Origin: Sphingobacteriales bacterium
GTDB taxonomy: Bacteria > Bacteroidota > Bacteroidia > Chitinophagales > Chitinophagaceae
Reading direction: 5' to 3'
Assembly: GCA_016192105.1 (NCBI GenBank)
Contig: JACPUV010000026.1
Location: forward strand, 62,001-126,000
DNA length: 64,000 bases
Position numbers and translations under genes: made by a program. The notes under the pieces were generated by a model that saw nothing but the letters and a program-made list of their open reading frames with translations, was not told the DNA's origin and did no database searches. Of this stretch, positions 16,571-26,201 are shown piece by piece. Each line of letters opens with the position of its first letter. The stretch's first letter is position 1.

Positions 16571-17718
16571 CAGCCAAAGAAAAAACCCCTGCTTCCCTGC
16601 CCCATATCGGGATACTGGGTGGCGGACAACTGGGACGTATGCTCCTGCAGGCTGCGGCCAATTACCCGGTTATTGTCCATGTGTTAGAGAATGAGGAAGA
16701 ATGTCCCGCCGCCCATCTCTGCCATCATTTTACCCGGGGAGATATCCGCGATTTTGATTCCGTTTATAATTTTGGTAAAAGTTTAGATGCCATTACCATA
16801 GAGATTGAAAATGTGAATGTTGAGGCGTTAGAAAAACTGGAAACTGAGGGAGTGAAAATTTACCCCCGCCCCTCCGTTTTACGCACCATTAAGAATAAGA
16901 TCCTGCAGAAAGAATATTACCGTGAGCACCAGATCCCCACTGCCGGTTTTATAGTAACGCACAACCTCGGCGAACTGGAAAAGGCATTGGATTTTTTACC
17001 CGCTGTACACAAGATCGGAGAAGGCGGTTATGATGGCAAGGGGGTACAATTGCTGCGAACCAAAGAAGAGCTCAGCAAAGGATTTGAAGCCCCGGCAGTA
17101 CTCGAGAAAATGGTTTTCATCCAGACGGAAATTGCTCAAATGGTGGCCATTAATGAAAAGGGAGAGACTGCACTTTACCCGCCGGTGGAAATGCTTTTTG
17201 ATCCGGACCTTAACCTGCTCGACTACCAGTTATGCCCGGCCGAGTTAAGTACCCAGGCCCTGTACCGGGTGGAAGCCATCGCCCTTTCCGTGGTCCGGAA
17301 CTTTAAGTCACCCGGCATATTTGCGGTTGAAATGTTCGTGGACAAAAACGGAGATGTGCTTGTTAACGAGACGGCACCGAGGGTACATAACAGCGGGCAT
17401 CACACCATTGAAGCCCATTATTGCTCACAGTTTGACATGCTCTGGCGGATCATGCTCGGCTATCCGCTGGGCAATACCGATGCCATCCTGCCTTCTATCA
17501 TGGTCAATATTATCGGCGCGGAAGGATTCAGCGGTGAGGTTCATTACCAGGGACTGGAGGAAGTACTGAAAATAGACAATGCTTTCGTGCATTTATACGG
17601 GAAAAAACAAACCAAGCCCGGCCGGAAAATGGGTCATGTAACCATTCTGAGCAAGGAAAAACAGGATCTCTTGCATAAATCCAATAAAGTAAAACGGACC
17701 CTCCTGCCAAAAACCTGA
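16567..17718 (+). CDS. purK: N5-carboxyaminoimidazole ribonucleotide synthetase
   Basis: This 383-aa ATP-grasp enzyme of purine synthesis carboxylates AIR to N5-CAIR. The N-terminal GILGGGQLGRMLLQAA, the ATP-grasp segments KIGEGGYDGKGVQL and the metal-binding FAVEMFVDKNGDVLVNETAPRVHNSGH-type region identify it. The length is normal. The ATG overlaps the upstream stop. Its pathway partner purE is about 6 kb downstream, beyond an RND efflux cassette; in many bacteria the two are adjacent. Confidence 0.95.
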   Translation: MTAKEKTPASLPHIGILGGGQLGRMLLQAAANYPVIVHVLENEEECPAAHLCHHFTRGDIRDFDSVYNFGKSLDAITIEIENVNVEALEKLETEGVKIYPRPSVLRTIKNKILQKEYYREHQIPTAGFIVTHNLGELEKALDFLPAVHKIGEGGYDGKGVQLLRTKEELSKGFEAPAVLEKMVFIQTEIAQMVAINEKGETALYPPVEMLFDPDLNLLDYQLCPAELSTQALYRVEAIALSVVRNFKSPGIFAVEMFVDKNGDVLVNETAPRVHNSGHHTIEAHYCSQFDMLWRIMLGYPLGNTDAILPSIMVNIIGAEGFSGEVHYQGLEEVLKIDNAFVHLYGKKQTKPGRKMGHVTILSKEKQDLLHKSNKVKRTLLPKT

Positions 17719-17813
17719 GCCCCTTTTATCCACCTGCCGAACCGCTTATAATTCTGCACAAAGCCGTGCAGGAAACACGCCGTTTTGACGTCAAATAGCT
17801 TGCAATTAACTGT

Positions 17814-17821
17814 TACCTTTA
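17814..17821 (+). promoter_or_regulatory. Possible -7 box TACCTTTA of the efflux operon
   Basis: One mismatch to TAnnTTTG. It lies 34 bases before the adaptor ATG, with a TTG near 17790 as a possible -33 element. Confidence 0.45.
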
Positions 17822-17855
17822 TTCTTTTATTCCTTACAATTGCTGTTTACCGCAC

Positions 17856-18923
17856 ATGAGAACCGCTACAAATACACTTATCGTTTTTTTATTACTGATC
17901 GCCGCTTCCTGCGGAAATAAAAAAAATAAGATCCAGCCACCTCAGCCCGGGGCAGCCGGAGCAAAAACGCCCCCGATGCGGGTGGATGCCTATATCGTAA
18001 AGACCGAATCCTTCGGGGAGTCCATTGAAGTACCCGGGAATATCCTGGCCAACGAAGTGGCGGAGATTCACCCCGAAGTTTCGGGCCGGATCGTGTACCT
18101 GAACCCGGCCGAAGGGAAATACATCGGCAAAGGCACCTTACTCGCCAAGCTCTATGACGCAGACCTCGTGGCTCAGCTAAAAAAACTGCAGGTGCAGCTG
18201 GCCCTGGCTGAAAAGACCGAAGAACGGCAATCCCAGTTATTAAAGATCCAGGGCATCAGCCAGCAGGATTATGATATCAGCCTTCTGCAGGTCAACAACC
18301 TGAGAGCGGATATCGGTATTATACAGACCAGTATTGCCAAAACAGAAGTGAGGGCCCCCTTCAGCGGACAACTGGGGTTACGGAATATCAGTATGGGCGC
18401 TTATGTATCTCCCGCTTCAGTTATTGCCATTATTAACCAGACGGATCAGTTGAAACTGGATTTTTCGATACCTGAAAAATATAGCGGTCAGATTAAAGTG
18501 GGACAATCCATCAACTTCCGTTTTGAAGGCGCTGATCAGGTACACAAGGCCAGCATCATTGCCATTGAGTCCAATGTAACGGAGAATACACGCAGCCTGA
18601 CGGCCCGTGCCCGGGTGGTTGGCAGGGACAAGGCCCTGTTGCCCGGTGCTTTTGCCAAAGTGCAGCTGAATTTTGACCCGGATCCCCATTCATTGCTGAT
18701 TCCCACACAGGCCGTTATACCGCAGGCAAGGGGTAAAAAAGTGGTCTTGTACAAAAACGGGATGGCCAGTTTTACCGATATCGTTACCGGGGTAAGGGAT
18801 TCTTCCCGCATACAGGTCCTGGAAGGATTGAAGAACGGGGATACCGTGGTGATCACCGGGTTACTGAGTGTACGGCCCGATGCACCGATCCAGGTGGGTA
18901 AAATCATTAACAATAAAAAATGA
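17856..18923 (+). CDS. RND efflux periplasmic adaptor lipoprotein
   Basis: This 355-aa membrane fusion protein links the inner-membrane pump to the TolC-type channel. It has a lipoprotein signal with lipobox AASC (Cys19). A lipoyl-like half (IHPEVSGRIVYLNPAEGKYIGKGTLLAKL) and the matching half EVRAPFSGQLGLRNISMGAYVSPASVIAII flank a helical hairpin of about 60 residues. A beta-barrel and membrane-proximal domain follow. It is first in a three-gene operon with the pump and outer-membrane channel. Confidence 0.93.
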   Translation: MRTATNTLIVFLLLIAASCGNKKNKIQPPQPGAAGAKTPPMRVDAYIVKTESFGESIEVPGNILANEVAEIHPEVSGRIVYLNPAEGKYIGKGTLLAKLYDADLVAQLKKLQVQLALAEKTEERQSQLLKIQGISQQDYDISLLQVNNLRADIGIIQTSIAKTEVRAPFSGQLGLRNISMGAYVSPASVIAIINQTDQLKLDFSIPEKYSGQIKVGQSINFRFEGADQVHKASIIAIESNVTENTRSLTARARVVGRDKALLPGAFAKVQLNFDPDPHSLLIPTQAVIPQARGKKVVLYKNGMASFTDIVTGVRDSSRIQVLEGLKNGDTVVITGLLSVRPDAPIQVGKIINNKK

Positions 18924-18981
18924 GTTCCTGCAATAACCCGGTAACAATGCCGGGTAAGAGAAGCCGCTCAATGATCCAGTT

Positions 18982-21900
18982 ATGAATATTTCAGCATTAA
19001 GTTTACGCAGGCCGGTGCTGGCCGTGGTGATGAATATCATCATTGTATTGTTTGGGGTGATCGGCTTCAGGTTCCTCGGCATACGGGACTACCCGGCCAT
19101 TGATCCGCCCAATATCAGTGTGCGGACCTCTTACCCCGGTGCCAATGCCGATATTATCGAAACACAGATCACCGAGCCCCTGGAGAAAGCCATCAACGGG
19201 ATCGCCGGCGTCAAGAATATCACATCCAGCAGCAGCAACGGAAGCAGCAATATCAATGTGGAATTTGAACTGAATGAGGACCTGGAGGCTGCGGCTAATG
19301 ATGTCCGTGATAAAGTATCGCAGGCCCAGCGTTCCCTGCCCACCGACCTGGATGCGCCGCCGGTGGTATCCAAGGCCGATGCAAGTTCGGATCCCATCCT
19401 GTCCATGACCCTGCAAAGCAATACCCGCAACCAGCTGCAGATGACCGAGTATGCCAACAACGTGCTGGTGGAAAGATTACAAACGATCCCCGGGGTGAGC
19501 GGTATCCAGATCTGGGGGGAAAAACGATATGCCATGCGTATCTGGATCGACCCCGCCAAACTGATCGCATATAATGTAACAGCCGGCGATGTGCAATCCG
19601 CCCTGTTAAAAGAAAATGTGGAACTGCCTTCCGGTAAAATATCAGGCAATGCCACTGAACTGACGGTAAGAACATTCGGGCGGCTGAATACCGAGGAAGA
19701 ATTCAACAACCTGATCGTAAAGAATGTAAACGGTACCGATATCCGGTTAAAGGATATTGGCGAAACCGTACTGGGTCCTGAGAACGAAGAAACCGTATTA
19801 AAAGGGAATGGTACCCCCATGATCGCCCTGGCCGTGATTCCCCAGCCCGGTTCCAATTATGTGTCGATATCCGATGAATTTTACAAACGCCTTGACCAGA
19901 TCAAAAAAGATGTACCCGATGATGTAAAGATCAATATCGCCATGGACCAGACCCGGTTCATCAAAAAATCCATTTTGGAAGTACAGGAGACCCTGATGAT
20001 CTCTTTCCTGCTGGTGGTGATGATCATCTATGCTTTCTTCCGTGACTGGATCATCGCCCTGCGTCCGTTGATCGATATCCCGGTTTCCCTGATCGGCGCT
20101 TTCTTTATCATGTACCTGATGGGGTTCACCATCAACGTGCTTTCCCTGCTGGCGATCGTACTGGCTACCGGCCTGGTGGTGGATGACGGGATTGTGGTAA
20201 CGGAAAATATCTATAAACGGATCGAACGGGGCATGAATAAATACCAGGCGGCCCTGGAAGGGTCCAAAGAAATTTATTTTGCGGTCATCGCCACATCCAT
20301 CACCCTGGCAGTGGTTTTTCTGCCGATCATTTTTTTACAGGGATTTGTCGGGCGGTTGTTCCGTGAATTCGGGATCGTGGTGGCCGGGGCAGTCCTGATC
20401 TCCGCCTTTGTATCCCTGACCCTGACACCGGTACTGAATGTGAAACTCACAAGGAGGGACCTGACCAAACATCCCTGGTTTTATACCAAGACAGAGCCTT
20501 TCTTCCGCTGGATGGAAAACAGTTATCACGCGGCGCTGCAGCGTTTCATGTCATTCCGCTGGATGGCTTTTATCCTGGTAGCCCTTTGCATCGGTGCGAT
20601 CTTCTTAATCGGCCGCAACCTGAAATCCGAACTGGCGCCGATGGAAGACCGCAGCCAGTTCCGCCTGCAATTAACCGCCCCGGAAGGCACTTCCTTTGAT
20701 GCCATGGATAAATATGTAACCCGGCTGACCAACCTGATGCTGGATTCGCTGCCTGAAAAGGACATGGTGCTGAGTGTAACCTCCCCCGGTTTCACGGGCT
20801 CGGGAAATGCCAACACCGGCTTTGTACGGGTCACCCTGGTTCCGCCGAATGAACGGGTACGTTCACAGGGCGATATTGTAAAAATGATAAACAAAAACAT
20901 GCCGCGTTTCAATGAAGGGCGTGCCTTTGCCATCGAAGAACAGACCATTTCGGTAAACCGCCGGGGCGGTCAACCGGTGGCCTTTGTGATCCAGAATAAC
21001 AATTTTGATAAACTCACAAAAATATTACCCGTCTTCCTCGATGAAGCCCGTAAAAGCAGGGTCCTGCAGAATGCGGATGTGGACCTGAAATTCAACAAAC
21101 CGGAATTAAGGGTAGAGATCGACCGCCTGAAAGCGGCGCAGCTGGGTGTTTCGGTAAATGACATTTCCCAAACCCTGCAGCTGGCCTACAGTAACCGGCG
21201 GCTGGGTTATTTCACCAAGGACGGCAAGCAATACCAGGTAATGGGACAAGTGGCGCGCAATGACCGCGATGAACCCAACGACCTGAAGACCCTTTTTGTC
21301 CGCAATAACCGGAATGAGCTGATCAGCCTGGACAACCTGGTAACCGTGAATGAGTCGAATACCCCGCCCACTATTTATCACTTCAACCGGTATAAATCGG
21401 CCACCATCTCCGCCAATGTACAACCGGGGTTTACAATCGGTGACGGGATCGAAGAAATGGATCAAATCGCGAAGAAATTACTCGATGAGACCTTTGCCAC
21501 TTCTCTTTCGGGCTCCTCCCGTGATTTTAAGGAAAGCGGCAGCAATACGAGTTTTGCCTTTATCCTGGCCCTGGTGCTGATCTTCCTGATCCTGGCCGCA
21601 CAGTTTGAGAGTTTTATTGACCCGCTGATCATTATGTTCACCGTGCCACTGGCCATTGCAGGTGCTGTTATTTCGTTAAGCCTGTTTGGCTATACGCTCA
21701 ATATTTTTTCCCAGATCGGGATGATCATGCTGATCGGCCTGGTGACAAAGAACGGGATCCTGATCGTGGAGTTTGCCAACCAGAACCGGCTTAAGGGTAT
21801 GAAGAAAACGGAAGCGGTGGTTTACGCTGCCACCCAGCGTCTTCGCCCGATCCTGATGACCAGTATGGCCATGTCGCTTGGCGCCCTGCCACTCGCCCTT

Positions 21901-22089
21901 TCATTGGGCGCTGCCGCCACCAGCCGCATTCCCCTGGGAGTTGTGATCGTGGGAGGTATCCTGTTCTCGCTTATACTCACGTTATTTGTGATCCCGGCCA
22001 TGTATTCTTTCTTCTCCTCTGCCCACCGCAGGAGTGAAGTGGAAAAATTTATTCATCCTGTCCCGGAGCCGGTACCGGGCCAGGCATAA
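18982..22089 (+). CDS. RND efflux pump, AcrB/MexB (HAE1) type
   Basis: This 1035-aa proton-driven pump has the full family length. It has twelve predicted membrane helices: one at 10-30, a group at about 335-500, one near 530, and a second group at about 860-1020. Large periplasmic loops lie between. Family marks are IRDYPAIDPPNISVRTSYPGA, the helix-4 proton-relay segment GLVVDDGIVVTENIYK with two adjacent Asp, and IGLVTKNGILIVEFANQ. It most likely exports hydrophobic compounds; the HAE1 motifs argue against a heavy-metal pump. It is downstream of the adaptor and 5 bases before the channel gene. Confidence 0.95.
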   Translation: MNISALSLRRPVLAVVMNIIIVLFGVIGFRFLGIRDYPAIDPPNISVRTSYPGANADIIETQITEPLEKAINGIAGVKNITSSSSNGSSNINVEFELNEDLEAAANDVRDKVSQAQRSLPTDLDAPPVVSKADASSDPILSMTLQSNTRNQLQMTEYANNVLVERLQTIPGVSGIQIWGEKRYAMRIWIDPAKLIAYNVTAGDVQSALLKENVELPSGKISGNATELTVRTFGRLNTEEEFNNLIVKNVNGTDIRLKDIGETVLGPENEETVLKGNGTPMIALAVIPQPGSNYVSISDEFYKRLDQIKKDVPDDVKINIAMDQTRFIKKSILEVQETLMISFLLVVMIIYAFFRDWIIALRPLIDIPVSLIGAFFIMYLMGFTINVLSLLAIVLATGLVVDDGIVVTENIYKRIERGMNKYQAALEGSKEIYFAVIATSITLAVVFLPIIFLQGFVGRLFREFGIVVAGAVLISAFVSLTLTPVLNVKLTRRDLTKHPWFYTKTEPFFRWMENSYHAALQRFMSFRWMAFILVALCIGAIFLIGRNLKSELAPMEDRSQFRLQLTAPEGTSFDAMDKYVTRLTNLMLDSLPEKDMVLSVTSPGFTGSGNANTGFVRVTLVPPNERVRSQGDIVKMINKNMPRFNEGRAFAIEEQTISVNRRGGQPVAFVIQNNNFDKLTKILPVFLDEARKSRVLQNADVDLKFNKPELRVEIDRLKAAQLGVSVNDISQTLQLAYSNRRLGYFTKDGKQYQVMGQVARNDRDEPNDLKTLFVRNNRNELISLDNLVTVNESNTPPTIYHFNRYKSATISANVQPGFTIGDGIEEMDQIAKKLLDETFATSLSGSSRDFKESGSNTSFAFILALVLIFLILAAQFESFIDPLIIMFTVPLAIAGAVISLSLFGYTLNIFSQIGMIMLIGLVTKNGILIVEFANQNRLKGMKKTEAVVYAATQRLRPILMTSMAMSLGALPLALSLGAAATSRIPLGVVIVGGILFSLILTLFVIPAMYSFFSSAHRRSEVEKFIHPVPEPVPGQA

Positions 22090-22094
22090 TTGGT

Positions 22095-23435
22095 ATGACA
22101 GCTATGAAATGTTACCCACTTCCCCTTTTATTACTGATCAGCTTTTCAGCAGCAGCGCAACGGTTGCTTCCACTGGAAGAAGCCATCGCCACCGCGCTCA
22201 GGAATAACTATGATATACAATTATCAAAGAATGATTCGGCGCTGGCGCAACTGAACAATTCCTACCGGAATGCCGCCCTCTACCCGACGCTGAATGCCAA
22301 TACCGGGATCACGTTCAACAACAATGACCAGTTGCAAAAATTTTCGGATGGCACCACCCGCGAACGGAAAGGCGTTAAATCATCCAATCTCGTGGCCTCC
22401 GTTTCGCTGAACTGGACCCTGTTCGACGGAATGAAAATGTTTGCCACGCGGGATAAAGTCGCGGAGTTTGTCAGGCTCGGGGAACTGGGAATCAAAAACC
22501 AGGTGGTGAATACGGTCGCTGATGTGATCAATACCTATTACAATATCGTCCGCCTGAAACAACAGGTAAAAGCCATTGACGAGCAGATCTCCATTAATGA
22601 AGAACGGGTAAAACTGGCCGGATACAAACTGGACATCGGTGTCGGCACCAGGCCGGATCTGCTGCAAAGCAAGGTGGACCTGAATGCGCAGAAGGCCCTG
22701 AAGCTGGAACAAATAAATGCGATTGACCAGCAAAAAGAAATACTCAACCAGCTGATCACCGGCACGGTATCAAACGGGAACAGCAGCCCGTCCGCATTCT
22801 ATGAAGTCAGCGATTCCATCCCGATCAACACCGGGCTTAGTTTGGGAGCGGTACAGGAAGGCCTGGAATCCACCAACCCGCTGCTGCTCATGGCCAAAAA
22901 AAATATGGATATCGCCCGGCTGACCCTGAAAGAAAGAAAGGCTGAACGGTTTCCTACGGTGGCTTTTGCTTCCAATTACAACTTCAGCAAGTCGGACAAC
23001 AAAGCGGTGGTCAATCCTTTTCAGCCTTTATTCAGCCGTAACACCGGGTTTAACTACGGCTTTACAGCGAGTATTCCCATCTTCAACCGCTATAATGTAC
23101 AGCGACAGATCCGGTTGGCCCAACTCGACATCAGCTACCAGCAACTGAATTATGATAACCAGAAATCCCTTATCAGTCTCAGTGTGGTGAACGCTTATAA
23201 GGATTATGAACAGCAGAAAAAAGCCCTGGCACTGGAAGAGGAAAATATCAAACTTGCCCGGGAAAATGTGAATATCGTGTTGCAGGTGTACAAACTTAAT
23301 TCCACCACCCTGATCCAGTTAAAAGAAGCCCAGCTGAGTTTACAACAGGCCTATAACCGGCTCATCGCGGCCCGTTACAATGCCAAGCTGGCGGAGACGG
23401 AACTGATGAGGCTGAAGGGAGAGTTGGTTAAATAA
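22095..23435 (+). CDS. TolC-family outer membrane efflux channel
   Basis: This 446-aa protein starts with a signal peptide (about residues 1-21, cut after FSAAA) and consists of two OEP repeats of long coiled helices. Marks are LPLEEAIATALRNNYDIQLSKND at the N-terminus and repeats such as LNAQKALKLEQINAIDQQKEIL and YDNQKSLISLSVVNAYKDYEQQ. It would form the trimeric exit duct for the upstream RND pump. ATG 22104 is an alternative start. A heptamer array begins 2 bases after its stop. Confidence 0.93.
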   Translation: MTAMKCYPLPLLLLISFSAAAQRLLPLEEAIATALRNNYDIQLSKNDSALAQLNNSYRNAALYPTLNANTGITFNNNDQLQKFSDGTTRERKGVKSSNLVASVSLNWTLFDGMKMFATRDKVAEFVRLGELGIKNQVVNTVADVINTYYNIVRLKQQVKAIDEQISINEERVKLAGYKLDIGVGTRPDLLQSKVDLNAQKALKLEQINAIDQQKEILNQLITGTVSNGNSSPSAFYEVSDSIPINTGLSLGAVQEGLESTNPLLLMAKKNMDIARLTLKERKAERFPTVAFASNYNFSKSDNKAVVNPFQPLFSRNTGFNYGFTASIPIFNRYNVQRQIRLAQLDISYQQLNYDNQKSLISLSVVNAYKDYEQQKKALALEEENIKLARENVNIVLQVYKLNSTTLIQLKEAQLSLQQAYNRLIAARYNAKLAETELMRLKGELVK

Positions 23436-23436
23436 C

Positions 23437-23471
23437 GGCAGTTGTCAGTTGTCAGTTGCCTGTTGCCAGGG
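23437..23471. repeat. Heptamer tandem array, unit GTCAGTT, 4-5 copies
   Basis: GGCAGTT, GTCAGTT, GTCAGTT, GCCTGTT and a decayed fifth copy run in register immediately after the tolC-type gene. They lie where the start of the four-helix-bundle gene should be. Confidence 0.85.
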
Positions 23472-23774
23472 CTATTGCCGACATTCCGGGAGCCAATTTC
23501 TTCAGACTACAGGATCAGGGACCAGATACGGGGAAGTTGTGGTTCTATTATGGATAATATTGCTGAGGGATTTGAACGGGGAGGAAATAACGAATTTAAG
23601 AATTCACTGAGTATTGCAAAAGGAGAAACCGGGGAGTTGAAATCACCGTTATACAGGTGCATGGGCAATAAATATATCGCTGCTGAAGATTTCAGGGAAA
23701 TGTATAGCTTAGCAGACGAATTGACCCGTATGATCACGGGTTTTATGAACTGCCTGATCAGGGCAACCATATAA
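23466..23774 (+). pseudogene. Remnant of a four-helix-bundle (S23/TIGR02436-type) protein gene
   Basis: The frame ending at 23774 reads DYRIRDQIRGSCGSIMDN, IAEGFERGGNNEF and later AKGETGELKSPLYR, which are core motifs of this small family. The usual first helix is missing. Upstream there is only heptamer repeat and no ATG. A shifted frame (ARAIADIPGANFFR) could be part of the lost helix, implying a frameshift near 23512. The only in-frame ATG falls inside the second helix. I read it as a 5'-truncated remnant with heptamer arrays on both sides. Confidence 0.65.
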
Positions 23775-23802
23775 GGGCAGAAATTTAAAAAAAGGGCAAA
23801 GG

Positions 23803-24348
23803 ATGAGTGAACTACAAACTACAAACCACAAACTACAAACCCCGGTTATTGGAATTATTATGGGCAGCGACAGTGACCTGCATGTTATGCAGGCCGCGTC
23901 GGATATCCTGAAACAGTTTGGCATTCCGCATGAAGTAACCGTGGTTTCGGCTCACCGTACCCCGCACCGCATGATCGAGTACGCGGAAAAAGCCCGGGAA
24001 CGCGGGTTGAAAGTGATCATTGCAGGGGCCGGCGGTGCTGCCCATTTACCCGGTATGGTGGCATCCGTGACCACCCTTCCCGTTATTGGTGTACCGATCA
24101 AATCCTCCAATTCCATCGACGGTTGGGATTCCGTTTTATCCATTCTACAGATGCCCAATGGGGTACCCGTCGGCACAGTGGCCCTGAACGCCGCCAAGAA
24201 CGCCGGGATCCTGGCCGCGGAAATACTTGGTACGTTTGATGAAGAGACCGCCCTGAAAATTGCGGCATACAAAGCCAATATGAATAATGAAGTGATTGAG
24301 AAAGTGGAAAAGCTCAAACAGGAAGGCTGGGAAAATAAATTTGATTAA
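23803..24348 (+). CDS. purE: N5-carboxyaminoimidazole ribonucleotide mutase
   Basis: This 181-aa class I PurE converts N5-CAIR to CAIR in purine synthesis. Core motifs are [22 protein letters not shown] and [15 protein letters not shown]. The first 13 residues ([13 protein letters not shown]) are an extra leader encoded by a heptamer array; PurE normally begins just before the GIIMGS strand. No other ATG is available upstream of the conserved core, so the leader is probably translated. The stop overlaps the end of bshC. Confidence 0.95.
   Translation: MSELQTTNHKLQTPVIGIIMGSDSDLHVMQAASDILKQFGIPHEVTVVSAHRTPHRMIEYAEKARERGLKVIIAGAGGAAHLPGMVASVTTLPVIGVPIKSSNSIDGWDSVLSILQMPNGVPVGTVALNAAKNAGILAAEILGTFDEETALKIAAYKANMNNEVIEKVEKLKQEGWENKFD
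23811..23838 (+). repeat. Heptamer array ACTACAA x4 inside the purE start
   Basis: ACTACAA, ACTACAA, ACCACAA and ACTACAA lie within codons 3-12 of purE. Confidence 0.9.
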
Positions 24349-25946
24349 CATTCCTGCAGGATGACAAATTCCTGTTCCAGTGTTAAGGATGCTTCATAAA
24401 GTTTTTGCAGGAAGGCTGGTCCCCACTTCGCATAATAGTAGCTGATATTGTCACTCCGCTCCTGCAGGCCATTGCCGGGGAACAGGTGCTTTCTCACAGC
24501 TTGTATTTGCCGCTGCTGATCACTGAATTTTCTTTTCTCCGCCCGCAGCATTTTCTTTTCCAGTTCCTGCAACCGGTGCACGGTTTTTAATTTGAGCGCT
24601 TCCACATGTTTTTCCAGGGAACTATCCACGGCCGCCGCCTGTTTTTTAAATGCATCATACAACAACTCCAGTTCAGCCAGTGCCCCGTTCAGGCGGGTCT
24701 TGCCCGGGCTCTCTTTTTCCACCAGTCCGTCCAGGAGTTTCGTTTCGTCCCGGAAAAAATCTTCGATCGTATAATCCAGTTTCCGGATCAGCTCCTGCCA
24801 CTTCTTTTCCACGAGTAGAAAAGAGTTCCGGAGAATCAGTACCGGGAAGGGAACCGCATAGTGGGCAAACAATTCTTTTAACTGCAGCCAGTAAGCTGTT
24901 TCTCCCCCGCCCCCGATAAAGGCAATATTGGGCAGGATGGTTTCCTCGTACAACCCGCGCAGGATCACATTCGGACTGAACCGGTCAGGATGCTCCTCCA
25001 GTTCAGCCAGTATTTCTGTTTCCGTAAACCGAATATCCGTATCCACCACGCGGTACAGTTCCCCTTTTTGTTCAATCCGGTTGCGGATATCCCCTTTCAG
25101 GTAAAATAAATTGATTGCTCTCGCACTGGCCTGCACATTGTACCCTGCCTGTTCCAGTTGCACAGCAGTTTTCCCTATGATCGCTGCCGCCGGCTGGCTG
25201 AGCAGTTCATCCCGGAAGACGGGGAGCATGGTTCTTTTAAGTTCCGGGTTATCGGGCAGCAGGATCAGTAACCCGAATTCCGCAAACAGGGCATTGACAA
25301 AATGAAAAGTGGCCTCCTGGAGCGTGGTCCCTTCTTTATAACAGGATCGCAGCAGGGAGATGATCTCTTTTCCAAATGGCAATATAGCCAGCTGTCCTTC
25401 CATCCGGCTGATCAGTTCCGGAACCGCTTTATCCAGCTTCATCCGGCCGACTGCCCCTTTCTGCCGGGTTAGCCAGGTTAAATCTTCCCCGCCCACCCGG
25501 ATATGGTTGAGCTCCTCCAGGTCGGCATCTTCCGAACCGATATAAAAAACCGGGACAAAATGATAAGCCGGTAATGTAGTATTCAGTTCATTGGCCAGTT
25601 TGATAACATGGAGGATCTTGTAAATAAAGTAAAGCGGGCCGGTAAAAATATTATTCTGATGGGCTGTGGTAATTGTAAATGTGTCCGGTGACAAAAGCGA
25701 TGTAATATTCCGCTGAACCTTATCGGGGCTCTCTACTCCTTCGTATTGCTTTTTCAATTCCTGCACCAGCAATTCCCGGTGTCCCGGGAATAATTTTCGG
25801 TTTTCAATGGCCCTGGTTAGCCCCTGCAGAGAAAGCGGTTCTCCATAAAATGGCCGCAATGCTTTTGCCTGGTCAATATAATCCACCGCGATGCGGGAGA
25901 AAGCGCCTGTTTGCCGGTAAGGAATTCGGGTAGAGGTAAAGTTCAT
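24345..25946 (-). CDS. bshC: Bacillithiol biosynthesis cysteine-adding enzyme
   Basis: This 533-aa enzyme adds cysteine to glucosaminyl-malate in the last step of bacillithiol synthesis. It has the family opening [16 protein letters not shown], the nucleotide-binding-like core [39 protein letters not shown], and [25 protein letters not shown] coiled-coil region lies at about 430-500. No bshA or bshB gene is in the window. The DinB/YfiT gene at 8.7-9.3 kb could encode a user of the thiol. Its stop overlaps that of purE. Confidence 0.92.
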   Translation of the reverse strand: MNFTSTRIPYRQTGAFSRIAVDYIDQAKALRPFYGEPLSLQGLTRAIENRKLFPGHRELLVQELKKQYEGVESPDKVQRNITSLLSPDTFTITTAHQNNIFTGPLYFIYKILHVIKLANELNTTLPAYHFVPVFYIGSEDADLEELNHIRVGGEDLTWLTRQKGAVGRMKLDKAVPELISRMEGQLAILPFGKEIISLLRSCYKEGTTLQEATFHFVNALFAEFGLLILLPDNPELKRTMLPVFRDELLSQPAAAIIGKTAVQLEQAGYNVQASARAINLFYLKGDIRNRIEQKGELYRVVDTDIRFTETEILAELEEHPDRFSPNVILRGLYEETILPNIAFIGGGGETAYWLQLKELFAHYAVPFPVLILRNSFLLVEKKWQELIRKLDYTIEDFFRDETKLLDGLVEKESPGKTRLNGALAELELLYDAFKKQAAAVDSSLEKHVEALKLKTVHRLQELEKKMLRAEKRKFSDQQRQIQAVRKHLFPGNGLQERSDNISYYYAKWGPAFLQKLYEASLTLEQEFVILQEC

Positions 25947-25955
25947 ACGCGATTG

Positions 25956-25963
25956 TAAAAATA
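25956..25963 (-). promoter_or_regulatory. Possible -7 box TATTTTTA of bshC
   Basis: One mismatch to TAnnTTTG, 9 bases before the bshC ATG. The spacing is short. Confidence 0.3.
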
Positions 25964-26201
25964 AGAAGTCCGGGGCAGAGATACGCTCCTTGTTCCGGGG
26001 AGGGAGTAAAGAAAGGAAATTTTAAGAAATTATTGCGTTTTCCGGGCCCCGGGTTGACCGGTATGCACTGAAAAAGATAGCTAAGCATTTAGGTGCATAG
26101 CGTCACAATAGGTTACACAAAGACCTTCTATGAAAATTCCAATTGCATTCTGTATGAACAACTATATAGCTCTTTGGCCTATCTGATAAAACGATTACAC
26201 T

